From assembly GCA_002399405.1 (NCBI GenBank), contig DHDP01000018.1, positions 311,339 to 375,338 on the forward strand: 64,000 nt of DNA, given 5' to 3'. Every line of letters starts with the position of its first letter. The first letter of the stretch is position 1. This document shows, piece by piece, positions 34,284 through 42,661 of the stretch. Origin of the DNA: Treponema sp. UBA4873 (GTDB taxonomy: Bacteria; Spirochaetota; Spirochaetia; Treponematales; Treponemataceae). Below the pieces are notes generated by a model. The model did not search any database and was not told where the DNA came from. It saw nothing but the letters and a program-made list of their open reading frames with translations. Made by a program: the position numbers and the translations under genes.

Positions 34284-35039
34284 TTAGTTATAATAAAATT
34301 CGCTTTCAAAGCAGGTGTTTTCCCGCTGCCTGCCGACGACGGTGATTTTCTTTGCCGCATCGTCGAACGCGCCGAAAAGATGAATCATTTCGTCTTTCAT
34401 CGCTTCTTTCGAATAGTTCATGCGGAAGTCGGTGAAATCCTTCTGCTGATACGATTCCGGCAGACAGTCGACCGCGAATGCGCCGTAGCGCGAGTTGTTC
34501 ATGTGTCCGTTCGCATCGATGTCGGAATAGCAGATGGGACGTTCGCCGAGCTCGCGGAGATTTTCCGGCATGACGATTTTTCCCGGTTCCATGCAGTCGT
34601 GCCGTTCCCTCCGGTCCGGTTCCGGTCTCAGCGTAAAATCCTTCGGGCGGATGATCCGGTGGGAATCATGATCGACGAGGAGCCAGGAGCCGTAACCGCT
34701 CACGAGCGGAGTACCGTCCGACAGCTTTATTTCGTACGAGCGCATGAGCTGCAGCGGCTCAGGTTTTTCTTCCCATGTACGTATCGTAATCACGTCGTTT
34801 GCTTTCGGCATCCGGTGAAAGCGGAACGCGATGCGCGAAAGAAGAATGGCGATGTGATTTTCGGCGAGAAATTTGAACGACAATCCCCGCTGATGATAAT
34901 CCTCCACGGCCGTATCGGTTGTAAGGCGCAGCAGTTCCGAAAAATTAAGGTTGCTGCGTACGTCGCACTGGCAGAAATGAAGTTTCATTTCATCGTTGAA
35001 CGTCATGTCGTCGTCATGCCACTGTCTGAATGTCGTCAT
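34284..35039 (-). CDS. Acyl-ACP thioesterase-like protein
   Basis: A 251-residue double hot-dog protein of the acyl-ACP thioesterase (FatA-like) family. Two hot-dog halves are visible: MKLHFCQCDVRSNLNFSELL in the first, and SDIDANGHMNNSRY in the second, which holds the conserved Asp-x-Asn-x-His-x-Asn pattern of the active site (N and H). I start it at ATG 35039, with GGAGT upstream and four bases after the YkgJ stop; a longer frame from 35084 overlaps that gene. It would release free fatty acids from ACP. It is the last gene of the hisH operon. Confidence 0.85.
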   Translation of the reverse strand: MTTFRQWHDDDMTFNDEMKLHFCQCDVRSNLNFSELLRLTTDTAVEDYHQRGLSFKFLAENHIAILLSRIAFRFHRMPKANDVITIRTWEEKPEPLQLMRSYEIKLSDGTPLVSGYGSWLLVDHDSHRIIRPKDFTLRPEPDRRERHDCMEPGKIVMPENLRELGERPICYSDIDANGHMNNSRYGAFAVDCLPESYQQKDFTDFRMNYSKEAMKDEMIHLFGAFDDAAKKITVVGRQRENTCFESEFYYN

Positions 35040-35043
35040 AAAA

Positions 35044-35559
35044 TCACTCCGGTTCTTTTTCCATGAGTACCGGGAATCCCTCATGGTATTCTTTTATCAT
35101 ATCGGGCATCTTCTCAGCTTCAGCAAAGATGATTTTCCCGACTCCTTCGTTCTGAACGAGATGTCTCACACGATCTAGAGGCAGCTTGTTGATTTCCCTG
35201 CACGTCGGTGTCAGCGCGATGACAAACTTTCCCTCCTTCCTCATGACGCGAAGGGGCCATATCTTGCAGTCGAACGGCTTTTCCTCTTCTGATAAAATAC
35301 ATCCGCGCTGTGAATCGAGAAACGGGCAGGGCGCATATTCTTTTTCGCCGTGCTCCTTCCACCAGGAACTCAGGTCGAGCGTAAACGAGTCGGGGCCTGC
35401 CTTACGAACAGGAAACGGTCCGTGCGCTTTCGATATCAGTTCGGCGTTTTCTTTTGAAAAGAGCGGCGTTTCCCATGCTTCGAATGCCGCAAAAGTACAG
35501 CAGAATCTGCACGCTGCGCATTGTTCTGCGGATAATATCGGAGAAAGAAGGGATTTCAT
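35044..35559 (-). CDS. YkgJ-family cysteine cluster protein
   Basis: A 171-residue protein with an N-terminal CxxCxxCC cluster (C14, C17, C20, C21) and further cysteines in CPFLDSQRGC and FDCKIWP, the pattern of the YkgJ/UPF0153 zinc or iron-binding family. I start it at ATG 35559, which overlaps the stop of the upstream gene (ATGA) and has GGAGT before it; ATG 35571 adds only MECR. The family has no firmly known function. It sits between a DUF2156 protein and an acyl-ACP thioesterase in one operon. Confidence 0.83.
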   Translation of the reverse strand: MKSLLSPILSAEQCAACRFCCTFAAFEAWETPLFSKENAELISKAHGPFPVRKAGPDSFTLDLSSWWKEHGEKEYAPCPFLDSQRGCILSEEEKPFDCKIWPLRVMRKEGKFVIALTPTCREINKLPLDRVRHLVQNEGVGKIIFAEAEKMPDMIKEYHEGFPVLMEKEPE

Positions 35560-36476
35560 TCTGCACTCCATTTTGCGAGAAGAATGTCGGGATGGTACGA
35601 GAGTTTCGCCTTGCGGAGTCCTTCTATTCCCATATCCTCCTCGCGGTTCAGGTATTCGTATTTCGTCATCGTCTTTGCAAATTCCTGATTGATGACCGCG
35701 TAAGCTCCGTCGCGGTCGTACTCCGGAATTGCTTTTTCAAAATGGACGTCTGCAATCTTTTCGGTGATTGCGGAACCGATTGTCATCGCTATCGGTTTAT
35801 TGTCCGCGTATAATACGCCGCCGGAAAGATTAAGCACGTCGAGCAGCGCAAGCGCCTCGCTGATAATGCCGCGTTCGGCCTCTTTGTCGTAATCGCCGGC
35901 ACCGCCGTTCGCGGCGAACCACGTTTCCTCGACGAAAAGCGCATCTGCTGCGTTTTCCCGGGTGAGCGGCCTGTAAACGGCGTCGGGGTGCTTCCGCATG
36001 AACTGCGAAATATGATTCTTTTTCTTGTGATATTTTCCGCCGGGAAGTTCCGACAGAGCTTTTGTTAAATACACGTAATCGCTGTCGCTGCGCCGTTCCG
36101 TGAACGTGTATTTGTTCGGCATTTTCGTCTCGAGAAAAAGTTTCTGTCTGTCGGTGAGGAGAGGAAATGCGAAGGGCATGCCGTTTTCCGCCGCGTCTTT
36201 GTGCAGAAACTCAATCGCAGCGCGCATGTCTCCCGCACCGATGGGGAATCCGTAAAGCGTGCGCGTAGACGAGATATCCTTTTCTGTTGCTTCCAGTGTA
36301 CCGTATTTTCGGAGAACTGTTCCGCCGCAGTAGCAGACCTGCGTTCCGTATTTTTTCCGGTACAGGATGATGTTTGCATAGGAATCGGTGCAGCCCATAA
36401 GATTTGCGCTGCATGCCGCCATGTATAATTTTTCCGCGTCTTCGGGAGACGGTTCGTGCCAGCAGGGACAAGCCAT
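35556..36476 (-). CDS. DUF2156-domain protein (GNAT-like, aminoacyl-phosphatidylglycerol synthase related)
   Basis: A 306-residue soluble protein related to the C-terminal catalytic domain of MprF-type lysyl-phosphatidylglycerol synthases. Seen are the KKKNHISQFMRKHP segment, a GGVLYADNKPIAMTIGSAI strand pair as in acetyltransferase folds, and INQEFAKTM...YLNREEDMGIEGLRKAKLSYHP near the end, which is a hallmark of DUF2156. It lacks the N-terminal membrane part of MprF. It overlaps hisF by one base and ykgJ by four. A role in modifying lipids or tRNA-dependent transfer is possible but unproven. Confidence 0.85.
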   Translation of the reverse strand: MACPCWHEPSPEDAEKLYMAACSANLMGCTDSYANIILYRKKYGTQVCYCGGTVLRKYGTLEATEKDISSTRTLYGFPIGAGDMRAAIEFLHKDAAENGMPFAFPLLTDRQKLFLETKMPNKYTFTERRSDSDYVYLTKALSELPGGKYHKKKNHISQFMRKHPDAVYRPLTRENAADALFVEETWFAANGGAGDYDKEAERGIISEALALLDVLNLSGGVLYADNKPIAMTIGSAITEKIADVHFEKAIPEYDRDGAYAVINQEFAKTMTKYEYLNREEDMGIEGLRKAKLSYHPDILLAKWSAE

Positions 36477-37240
36477 TACAACCTCACGGCGATTCCGTCG
36501 TCTGCAAGCTCTCTCTTTATCTGTCCGACAGTGTATTTCCCCGAATGCACCATTGTCGCGATGAGCGCGGCGTCGGCCCTGCCTTTCGTGAACGCGTCCG
36601 CGAGATGCTGCGTAACGCCCGCGCCGCCCGATGCGATTACCGGAACGTCGACCGCTTCCGAAATCATCCGCGTCAACGTAAGCTCATAGCCCTGCCCGAC
36701 GCCGTCGGTGTCGATTGAGTTGAGCACGATTTCCCCTGCGCCGAGCGAGACCGCTTTCTGCGCCCACTCGCGCGCGTCGAGTTCCGTTTTTACGCGTCCG
36801 CCGTTTATGTAGATGCGGTAACCGCTCGGCGTTGAATCGTCCTTCGCTGCATCCATTCCGAGAACGATGCACTGGTTTCCGAAAATGCGCGCCCCTTCTT
36901 TTATAAGTCCGGGATTTTTTACGGCTTGCGAGTTAAGACTGATCTTCTCTGCTCCCGCAAGAATCGTCGAGCGGATATCGTCTATCGTTCCTATGCCTCC
37001 GCCGACGCAGAACGGTATAAACACCTGCGAAGCGACGCGCGCAATCAGGTCGAGAATAGGGCCCCTGCCGCGTGCGGACGCCATGATGTCGTAGAACACA
37101 AGTTCGTCGACTCCCTGTTTATAGTATTCCGCCGCCATTTCGACGGGATCGCCGATGTCGCGGTTGTCCCGGAATTTTACGCCTTTTGTCGTCCGTCCGT
37201 CCTTGACGTCGAGGCAGATGATGATACGTTTTTTCAGCAT
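36476..37240 (-). CDS. hisF: Imidazole glycerol phosphate synthase subunit HisF
   Basis: The cyclase half of IGP synthase, a TIM barrel of 254 residues with the catalytic aspartates D11 (ICLDVKDGR) and D130 (LGMDAAKD). CVGGGIGTIDDIR and VIASGGAG are the phosphate-binding loops. Together with HisH it converts PRFAR to IGP and AICAR, the latter an input for purine synthesis. It overlaps hisH by seven bases. No other histidine gene is nearby, so these are either a split part of the his pathway or serve elsewhere. Confidence 0.95.
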   Translation of the reverse strand: MLKKRIIICLDVKDGRTTKGVKFRDNRDIGDPVEMAAEYYKQGVDELVFYDIMASARGRGPILDLIARVASQVFIPFCVGGGIGTIDDIRSTILAGAEKISLNSQAVKNPGLIKEGARIFGNQCIVLGMDAAKDDSTPSGYRIYINGGRVKTELDAREWAQKAVSLGAGEIVLNSIDTDGVGQGYELTLTRMISEAVDVPVIASGGAGVTQHLADAFTKGRADAALIATMVHSGKYTVGQIKRELADDGIAVRL

Positions 37241-37893
37241 GACGAGCCTCCGTTTCCGAGATCCGCTTTACAGTAATTCCGAAGGATGCGCATTCCGTAT
37301 GTTCCCGATTTTTCCGGGTGGAACTGAAACGCCGCGACGTTTCCCGATTCGACGACTGCAGGCACGCGGATGCCGTAATCCGCATATGCCCTGATGATGT
37401 GCGCGTCGTCGGGCTGGATGACGTATGAGTGGACGAAATAGAAGTCGCTGTGTTCGGGCACACCGTCGAGCAGCGCGGAACCGCCGTTCTCGTATGCAAT
37501 GTCGTTCCAGCCCATGTGCGGCACTTTAAGCGAGCCGTCGCCGTTCACGCCGTTTTCTTTCCATATGTCCGCAAAATGTCTGATAGACCCTTTTATAAGA
37601 CCGAGACACGCAACGTCACCCTCGTCGGAATGGTCGAATATGATTTGCGAACCGAGGCAGATGCCGATGAGCTGTTTGCCTGCTGCTGCCCAGTCTTTCA
37701 GAAAAACGTCGAATCCGGTAAGCTTAAGCTGCTTCATGGCATACGACGCGTCTCCGACGCCGGGAAAAATGAGTCTGTCGCAATTCACAAGTTCTTCAGG
37801 CTTTTTTGACAGCACGAACGGGGCGCCGATTGCATCAAGCGCATGCTCAACACTGCGGATATTACCCGCATTGTAATCTACAATTCCAGTCAT
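37234..37893 (-). CDS. hisH: Imidazole glycerol phosphate synthase subunit HisH
   Basis: The glutaminase half of IGP synthase, 219 residues. The triad is C79 (GICLGSQ) with H191 and E193 (FQFHPEKSG). FPGVGDASYAM near 43-53 and the VPHMGWND segment are also typical. It is the first gene of the minus-strand operon hisH-hisF-DUF2156-YkgJ-thioesterase. The Gln to ammonia function depends on docking with HisF, encoded directly after it. Confidence 0.95.
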   Translation of the reverse strand: MTGIVDYNAGNIRSVEHALDAIGAPFVLSKKPEELVNCDRLIFPGVGDASYAMKQLKLTGFDVFLKDWAAAGKQLIGICLGSQIIFDHSDEGDVACLGLIKGSIRHFADIWKENGVNGDGSLKVPHMGWNDIAYENGGSALLDGVPEHSDFYFVHSYVIQPDDAHIIRAYADYGIRVPAVVESGNVAAFQFHPEKSGTYGMRILRNYCKADLGNGGSSC

Positions 37894-37976
37894 ATTTAAA
37901 TAGTAATGAATGGAACGGAATAAGGCAAGCGTGAAGACGAATTAAACTTCTGCGGTATTCCGCCGATATTCAGAAT

Positions 37977-38267
37977 ATGGATATATCCGGCTTTTTTGAT
38001 GTTGTAAAAATTGTCCTTTCTGATAAACGTGTCATTGCAACCGCGGTTGTTGTATTTCTCTGCATGGATTTCGGCGTTTTTGTTGCGAATTACACTAAAA
38101 AGCCGCCGAAACCTAAGCGCCGGCGCGCTGCAGCTAAGCCTGTTCCTGCTGCTCCCGTGTCAGGAGGGGAAGACGGCGGAACCGAATCCTCATCAGGCGG
38201 GAATGCAGAGAGTAAAGCGGGCGGTTCTTCCGCAAAGCGCGGTGCCAGTCCCGTTTCTGCAAAGTGA
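37977..38267 (+). CDS. Small single-pass membrane protein with basic Pro/Ala/Lys tail
   Basis: A 96-residue frame with one membrane helix (about 19-39, VIATAVVVFLCMDFGVFVANY in part) followed by a basic PKPKRRRAAAKP segment and a Ser/Gly-rich tail. Such helix-plus-tail small proteins recur in treponemes, but I do not know a function. No good ribosome site is present. Its last 134 bases overlap the 3' end of recQ on the other strand, so either both extend into each other or one frame is over-called. The helix and natural composition argue that it is real. Confidence 0.55.
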   Translation: MDISGFFDVVKIVLSDKRVIATAVVVFLCMDFGVFVANYTKKPPKPKRRRAAAKPVPAAPVSGGEDGGTESSSGGNAESKAGGSSAKRGASPVSAK

Positions 38268-39789
38268 TTTTCTGCGCAGCGGTCACTTTGTTTTTCCACG
38301 GCCACGCGCAGATTCTGATTCTTTCCGCTTTTTCAAGCTGGTGCAGCATATCTGCGATGCCGCTGTGTTCCCATATGCTGCGTCCGCAGACAGCGCGGGA
38401 TTTTTCGTTGAGCATCGGAAGCAGCACGCCTTCCAGCTCGATTTTTGAATACCGTTTTTTGTGTCTGCTGATAAAACGGAGCACAAAGTTTTCGCTGCTT
38501 TCGATTTTTCCTGTCCGGCATTTTTTCTTCTGCTGTATTTCGCGGCGTACATCGCACAGATCGCAGCCGCTGCAAACCGCCTGCTCGGCTCCGAGCGCGT
38601 CGAGCAGCACCTGACGGCGGCAGTCTGTCGTTTCGGCGAATCGTTTCATTTCATATTTTCTACCGTCTTCAGCGGATGAGGCGAAACGCGCGCTGTCCTC
38701 CGGGCTCCAGAGCAGTATTGCTTTGGAGGGAGCGCCGTCGCGTCCGGCTCTGCCTGCCTCCTGAATATACGCTTCTGCCGTTTCAGGGGCGTCGAGATGT
38801 ACGACAGTGTGAATGTCGTGTTTGTCGACGCCCATCCCGTAGGCGCATGTTGCGCAGAGCACTCCGTCCGTACTGTCGAAAAACCATTTTTCGATTTCGT
38901 CCTTTTCCTTTTTTTCAAGCCCTGCATGGTAGAACCGGGCCGCGTCTCTGCCGTAGCAGACAGTCAGTTCCCTCGCCATATCCTCGGCATGCGCCCTCGT
39001 ACCGCAGAAGATAATCATGGGACGCTGTTCTCCGCGGGCAAGCATCAGCGCTTCCTGTTTTTTCGCACACGTATGTTTTACGTAATAGCGGATGTTCGGC
39101 CTGTCGCTCTCCGAGCGCACGATGTGAGCTTCGCCGTTGAAAAGGACTTCGGCGACGCGTTTCAGCACGGCGGGGGACGCGGTCGCAGTGAATGCCGTTA
39201 TGACAGGCACTTTCAGTTTTTCGAGGATCTTACCGAGCGTGAGGTATGCCGGACGGAACGAATCTCCCCATTCCGAGAGGCAGTGAGCCTCGTCGACCGC
39301 CGCATGTGCAATGCCGCACTGCGCAAGACGCGCGACAAGTCGTTCATTCTGCAGCACTTCAGGATTCGCAAGAATGATTTTTGCGCCCGCCCGTATCCGC
39401 CTGAAATTTTCCTCGCGTTCATCTGCGCTTTGGTTACCGCGGAACGTGACGCTCGTAAGACCGCCGTCGTTCATGCGCCGCTGCTGGTCCGCCATGAGGG
39501 CGAGCAGCGGGTAAATCACGAGCGTCGGACCGGAGAGCAGCAGCGCAGGCACGAGGAAACACAGCGATTTTCCCGCTCCTGTCGGCAGCAGCACAATCTG
39601 GTGTCCGCGGTATGCCGCGTCCTCCGCTTTGACCTCATCGGAATATCCCGCTGCGTCCAGAATGTTCGCAATAACGAGCCGCTGCCAGGGATACAGGTAC
39701 GTAACGCCGAATGTGTCTTGCGCTGCAGCCAGCGCAGCGTCGCCGCGCGCAGCCGTGTCTCCGGTTATTTCTTCTTTTACTGATTCCAT
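38134..39789 (-). CDS. recQ: RecQ-like ATP-dependent DNA helicase
   Basis: A 551-residue superfamily 2 helicase. Motif I is PTGAGKS (69-75), motif II is DEAHC (166-170), motif III is AFTATAS, and motif VI is EAGRAGRDG. The zinc-binding region follows (DCRR, then CSGCDLC). A C-terminal helical region stands in for the usual RQC/HRDC parts, and I see no HRDC domain. An unusual feature is a spacer of about 20 residues between motif 0 (YPWQ) and motif I (residues 45-65). The last 45 residues, rich in Arg/Lys, lie opposite the small membrane protein gene. Confidence 0.9.
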   Translation of the reverse strand: MESVKEEITGDTAARGDAALAAAQDTFGVTYLYPWQRLVIANILDAAGYSDEVKAEDAAYRGHQIVLLPTGAGKSLCFLVPALLLSGPTLVIYPLLALMADQQRRMNDGGLTSVTFRGNQSADEREENFRRIRAGAKIILANPEVLQNERLVARLAQCGIAHAAVDEAHCLSEWGDSFRPAYLTLGKILEKLKVPVITAFTATASPAVLKRVAEVLFNGEAHIVRSESDRPNIRYYVKHTCAKKQEALMLARGEQRPMIIFCGTRAHAEDMARELTVCYGRDAARFYHAGLEKKEKDEIEKWFFDSTDGVLCATCAYGMGVDKHDIHTVVHLDAPETAEAYIQEAGRAGRDGAPSKAILLWSPEDSARFASSAEDGRKYEMKRFAETTDCRRQVLLDALGAEQAVCSGCDLCDVRREIQQKKKCRTGKIESSENFVLRFISRHKKRYSKIELEGVLLPMLNEKSRAVCGRSIWEHSGIADMLHQLEKAERIRICAWPWKNKVTAAQKITLQKRDWHRALRKNRPLYSLHSRLMRIRFRRLPLLTREQQEQA

Positions 39790-39844
39790 ATACTGGAATA
39801 TCGCACCGAAGTGACCTTTTTATGCGGTTTAATAATAAAGAAAG

Positions 39845-41119
39845 TTATTTAATTTTTGAAATGAGCACTTTATCGACTCTTTTGCCGTCGGTGTCGACAA
39901 CTTCGATCCTGTAACCCATAAACTCAAATTTGCTTCCTGTCTCCGGTATGTCGTTCAGATTATTAAATACAAATCCGGCAACAGTTGAATAATCAATTTC
40001 ATCGAAGTTCACTACGAATCCGTCAATGACTTTCGTAAGGATTTCGATCGACGCGTCGCCGTTAACGAGAACCGATTTGTCGTCCCTGACAAAGATATCA
40101 GGTTCGTATATTTCGTCTTCCTGAGGAATGTCGCCTACGATGTTTTCCAGAATGTCGTACAACGTTATGATGCCTTCAAATTCCCCGTATTCGTTCAGAA
40201 CGCAGGCGAAATGGGTTTGAGTCTTCCGGAATAATTCAAGCACCTTTCCCGCTTCCGTCGTTTCGGAGATATATACCGGCGCCGATATTATTTGAGTCAT
40301 AACGACAGGGACGTCCTTTGTCTTCATAAGCAGAAAATCCTTTACTTTTACAATACCTTCGATGGTGTCGAGATTATCTCTGCAGCAGACGATATAGCTG
40401 TGATGCATCTGCAGGAGTTTCTGTTCGATTTCGGGAAGAGGATTTGTTAAATCTATCCATTCGACATCGCGGCGGTTTGTCATAAGATGTTTTGCGCGTT
40501 TATCGGCAAAATAGAACAGATTTTTATGCATCGATTCCTGGTCTTCTTTTATCACGCCGTCGTCAGTCGCGGTCTCTATGGCAAATTTCAACTCTTCTTC
40601 GGTTATCTGTTCATCGTTTTTTTTGATATGCAGAATTGAATTGACAATGACCGTCGAGGCCGACAGCAGCTTGACGACTGGTGCGAATAAAACGCTGACC
40701 ACAGAGATTACCGGAGCAACGACGCAGGCGACTTTTTCCGGGTTGCTCAGTCCGATAGATTTGGGAACCAATTCGCCGATGACGATGGAAATATAGGTGG
40801 TGAAAGTTATAACCGTCACCATCGCAATCTCATCCGCATACGGTGCTAAAAATGAAATACGGTGAAAAAAAGGTTCAATGTCCTCTGCAAGGCTTGTACC
40901 GCCGTACGCACCGGTCACGATTCCTATCAGAGTAATGCCGATCTGGATTGCTGAAAGAAATTTTTCGGAGTTTTCTCCCAGTTTAAGAGCTGTCCGTGCT
41001 CCGTTGTTTGTCTGTTCCAATTGCTTAAGTTTGATTTTCCTGCTCGACACGAGAGCAATTTCCGAAAGAGAAAAAAAACCGTTGAGCAGTATCAGTGCAA
41101 AAATAATCAGTAGTTCCAC
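39845..41119 (-). CDS. CNNM/CorC-HlyC family membrane protein with CBS domains
   Basis: A 424-residue protein with an N-terminal CNNM (DUF21) membrane domain of three or four helices (about 1-190, including GEKLAxxIGTxI-like EKFLSAIQIGITLIG and GELVPKSIGLSNPEK), a CBS pair (about 205-330, MTNRRDVEWIDL and VCVLNEYGEFEGIIT-like segments), and a C-terminal CorC/HlyC domain. The family exports or controls magnesium or other divalent cations; older annotations call it hemolysin. It is a separate unit downstream of the OmpA-like gene on the same strand. Confidence 0.92.
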   Translation of the reverse strand: MELLIIFALILLNGFFSLSEIALVSSRKIKLKQLEQTNNGARTALKLGENSEKFLSAIQIGITLIGIVTGAYGGTSLAEDIEPFFHRISFLAPYADEIAMVTVITFTTYISIVIGELVPKSIGLSNPEKVACVVAPVISVVSVLFAPVVKLLSASTVIVNSILHIKKNDEQITEEELKFAIETATDDGVIKEDQESMHKNLFYFADKRAKHLMTNRRDVEWIDLTNPLPEIEQKLLQMHHSYIVCCRDNLDTIEGIVKVKDFLLMKTKDVPVVMTQIISAPVYISETTEAGKVLELFRKTQTHFACVLNEYGEFEGIITLYDILENIVGDIPQEDEIYEPDIFVRDDKSVLVNGDASIEILTKVIDGFVVNFDEIDYSTVAGFVFNNLNDIPETGSKFEFMGYRIEVVDTDGKRVDKVLISKIK

Positions 41120-41200
41120 GTATTCCCCTGTCTTTCCGACATATCATCAATTTTCGAGTTTATCTTATTTGGGTTAGAAAAACAACTGACCGGGCGCATT

Positions 41201-41263
41201 CCGCGCAGCGCGGACAGTAAGTTCGCTTACGCGGTGAATCTCGTTCCGCCGCATTGCTGCGGC
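41201..41263. repeat. Three GC-rich hairpins in tandem
   Basis: CCGCG-CAG-CGCGG (41201-41213), GTAAG-TTCG-CTTAC (41217-41230, with a UUCG-type tetraloop on the plus strand) and GCCGCA-TTGC-TGCGGC (41248-41263). They lie just after the stop of the OmpA-like gene and before the CNNM gene on the minus strand. There is no U-tract. They may shield the 3' end of the mRNA or belong to a dispersed repeat. Confidence 0.6.
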
Positions 41264-41266
41264 CTG

Positions 41267-42568
41267 TCATTCGTCCATAATCGTTATTTCCACCCGTCTG
41301 TTCAAAGCCCGTCCTTCTTCCGTGTCGTTCGACGAAACCGGGTCGGTGGCGCCCTTTCCCTGCGTAAATATGTGGTATGCGTCCCGTACACCGAGCGTGA
41401 TGAGATACTGTGCGACGGATCCTGCGCGTTCTTCCGAGATGCGCTTCCGTTCTTTTGCAGTGCCCCTGAGCGCAGCGTGCCCGGTGACGAGCAGATCGTT
41501 GTCGTATTCGTGCAGAATACCTGCGATTTTCTGCAGCTTTACTTTTTCACTGTCGCGAAGCTCCGACGAATCCGGGAGAAACTGTATTTTGTCAAGACTG
41601 ATTGTTAATCCTTTTTCACCTTTTTTTACAGTGACATTTTCAAGCCCGAGGTTGTTCACAATGTCCTGTACCTTTTTCATGTTGTCGTCGGTGTTCGTCG
41701 TGGTGAACTCCGTTACTTCTGCCTCTGCCGTTCCCCTGAACGTGAATGTATCGCCGTAGAACGTTTCTATAATAATCCGGAACTCCTCACTGTAGTGGTC
41801 GAGTTCGCCGCGTTCGTTATCCCAGTACAGCGTCTGGTGCGAATAGCCCGTCGTCACGGCGGGTCGGTTCATAAGTTCCGCCGTCGAACCGGACACAGCT
41901 CCTCCGTCGTTTGTCTTTCCCGGTTTCGGGCTTTCATAATACAGATTGTACCGCACGTCGACGACGTTGAATCTTCTTCCGTCGCTGTTTTTTACGGTTC
42001 CTTTGTATTCGTATGCTGCGGTGAAGGGAACCTTGAACGGCTTTTCTATCCCGAACGTACGGCGGAGATCGTGCGCTTCATATCCCGGCGCGGTCCATGT
42101 GTCGCCGGGCTTTACGGCATATTCGGGGAAAACCGGATCGTCCCGGACGACGGGCATAAAGTATGTGTCTTCCATCGTGTAGATTCCTCGGGGACTCCGC
42201 GTGAACACGCTGGAATATTCGTCGCCCCACGAAAAGTGCGTACCGTCGTAACTGCTCGTGGAATCCTCCGCCGTCATGAAGTCCGCACTGCATGTTCCGC
42301 TTCCGTCTTCCGCGACGCCGGTCACTTTTACCGAAATGCGCGTCAGTATTTCCGCATGATGATTCAAATTATTATTAATAAGAACGTCCTCGTGCACCTT
42401 CGAGAGAATGCGGTATGAATCGTCTTTGCGGTATTTGAACGTAAACGCTTCCGGTTCGGCATTCGTATCAACCGGGGAAACGTCCGTCTGAGCGTACAGG
42501 GAAAGAGCCGAAACAAGACAGCAGACAATCAGCGGAATTTTTTTACGCATTGAAAAAACGTGCATCAT
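41267..42568 (-). CDS. OmpA-family cell-surface protein
   Basis: A 433-residue exported protein. The signal segment is MRKKIPLIVCCLVSALSLYA preceded by six extra residues; GAGG lies at the right distance for the ATG at 42568. The first 290 residues are beta-rich and of no family I can name, with several Tyr/Thr-rich strands (for example WTAPGYEAHDLRRTF). The C-terminal OmpA domain (about 315-430) has FLPDSSEL, VTGHAALRG, ISEERAGSV and NDTEEGRALNRRVEI. It should tether the outer membrane to peptidoglycan, like the 9182-10540 protein. Confidence 0.9.
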   Translation of the reverse strand: MMHVFSMRKKIPLIVCCLVSALSLYAQTDVSPVDTNAEPEAFTFKYRKDDSYRILSKVHEDVLINNNLNHHAEILTRISVKVTGVAEDGSGTCSADFMTAEDSTSSYDGTHFSWGDEYSSVFTRSPRGIYTMEDTYFMPVVRDDPVFPEYAVKPGDTWTAPGYEAHDLRRTFGIEKPFKVPFTAAYEYKGTVKNSDGRRFNVVDVRYNLYYESPKPGKTNDGGAVSGSTAELMNRPAVTTGYSHQTLYWDNERGELDHYSEEFRIIIETFYGDTFTFRGTAEAEVTEFTTTNTDDNMKKVQDIVNNLGLENVTVKKGEKGLTISLDKIQFLPDSSELRDSEKVKLQKIAGILHEYDNDLLVTGHAALRGTAKERKRISEERAGSVAQYLITLGVRDAYHIFTQGKGATDPVSSNDTEEGRALNRRVEITIMDE

Positions 42569-42661
42569 GGATTACCTCGTCTCTATTATCGGCATATCAT
42601 CCGTTCCTCATGACCTTTCTGCAGACTTGCACCGGACGCCGTCTCGTGATACGTTTACGGC

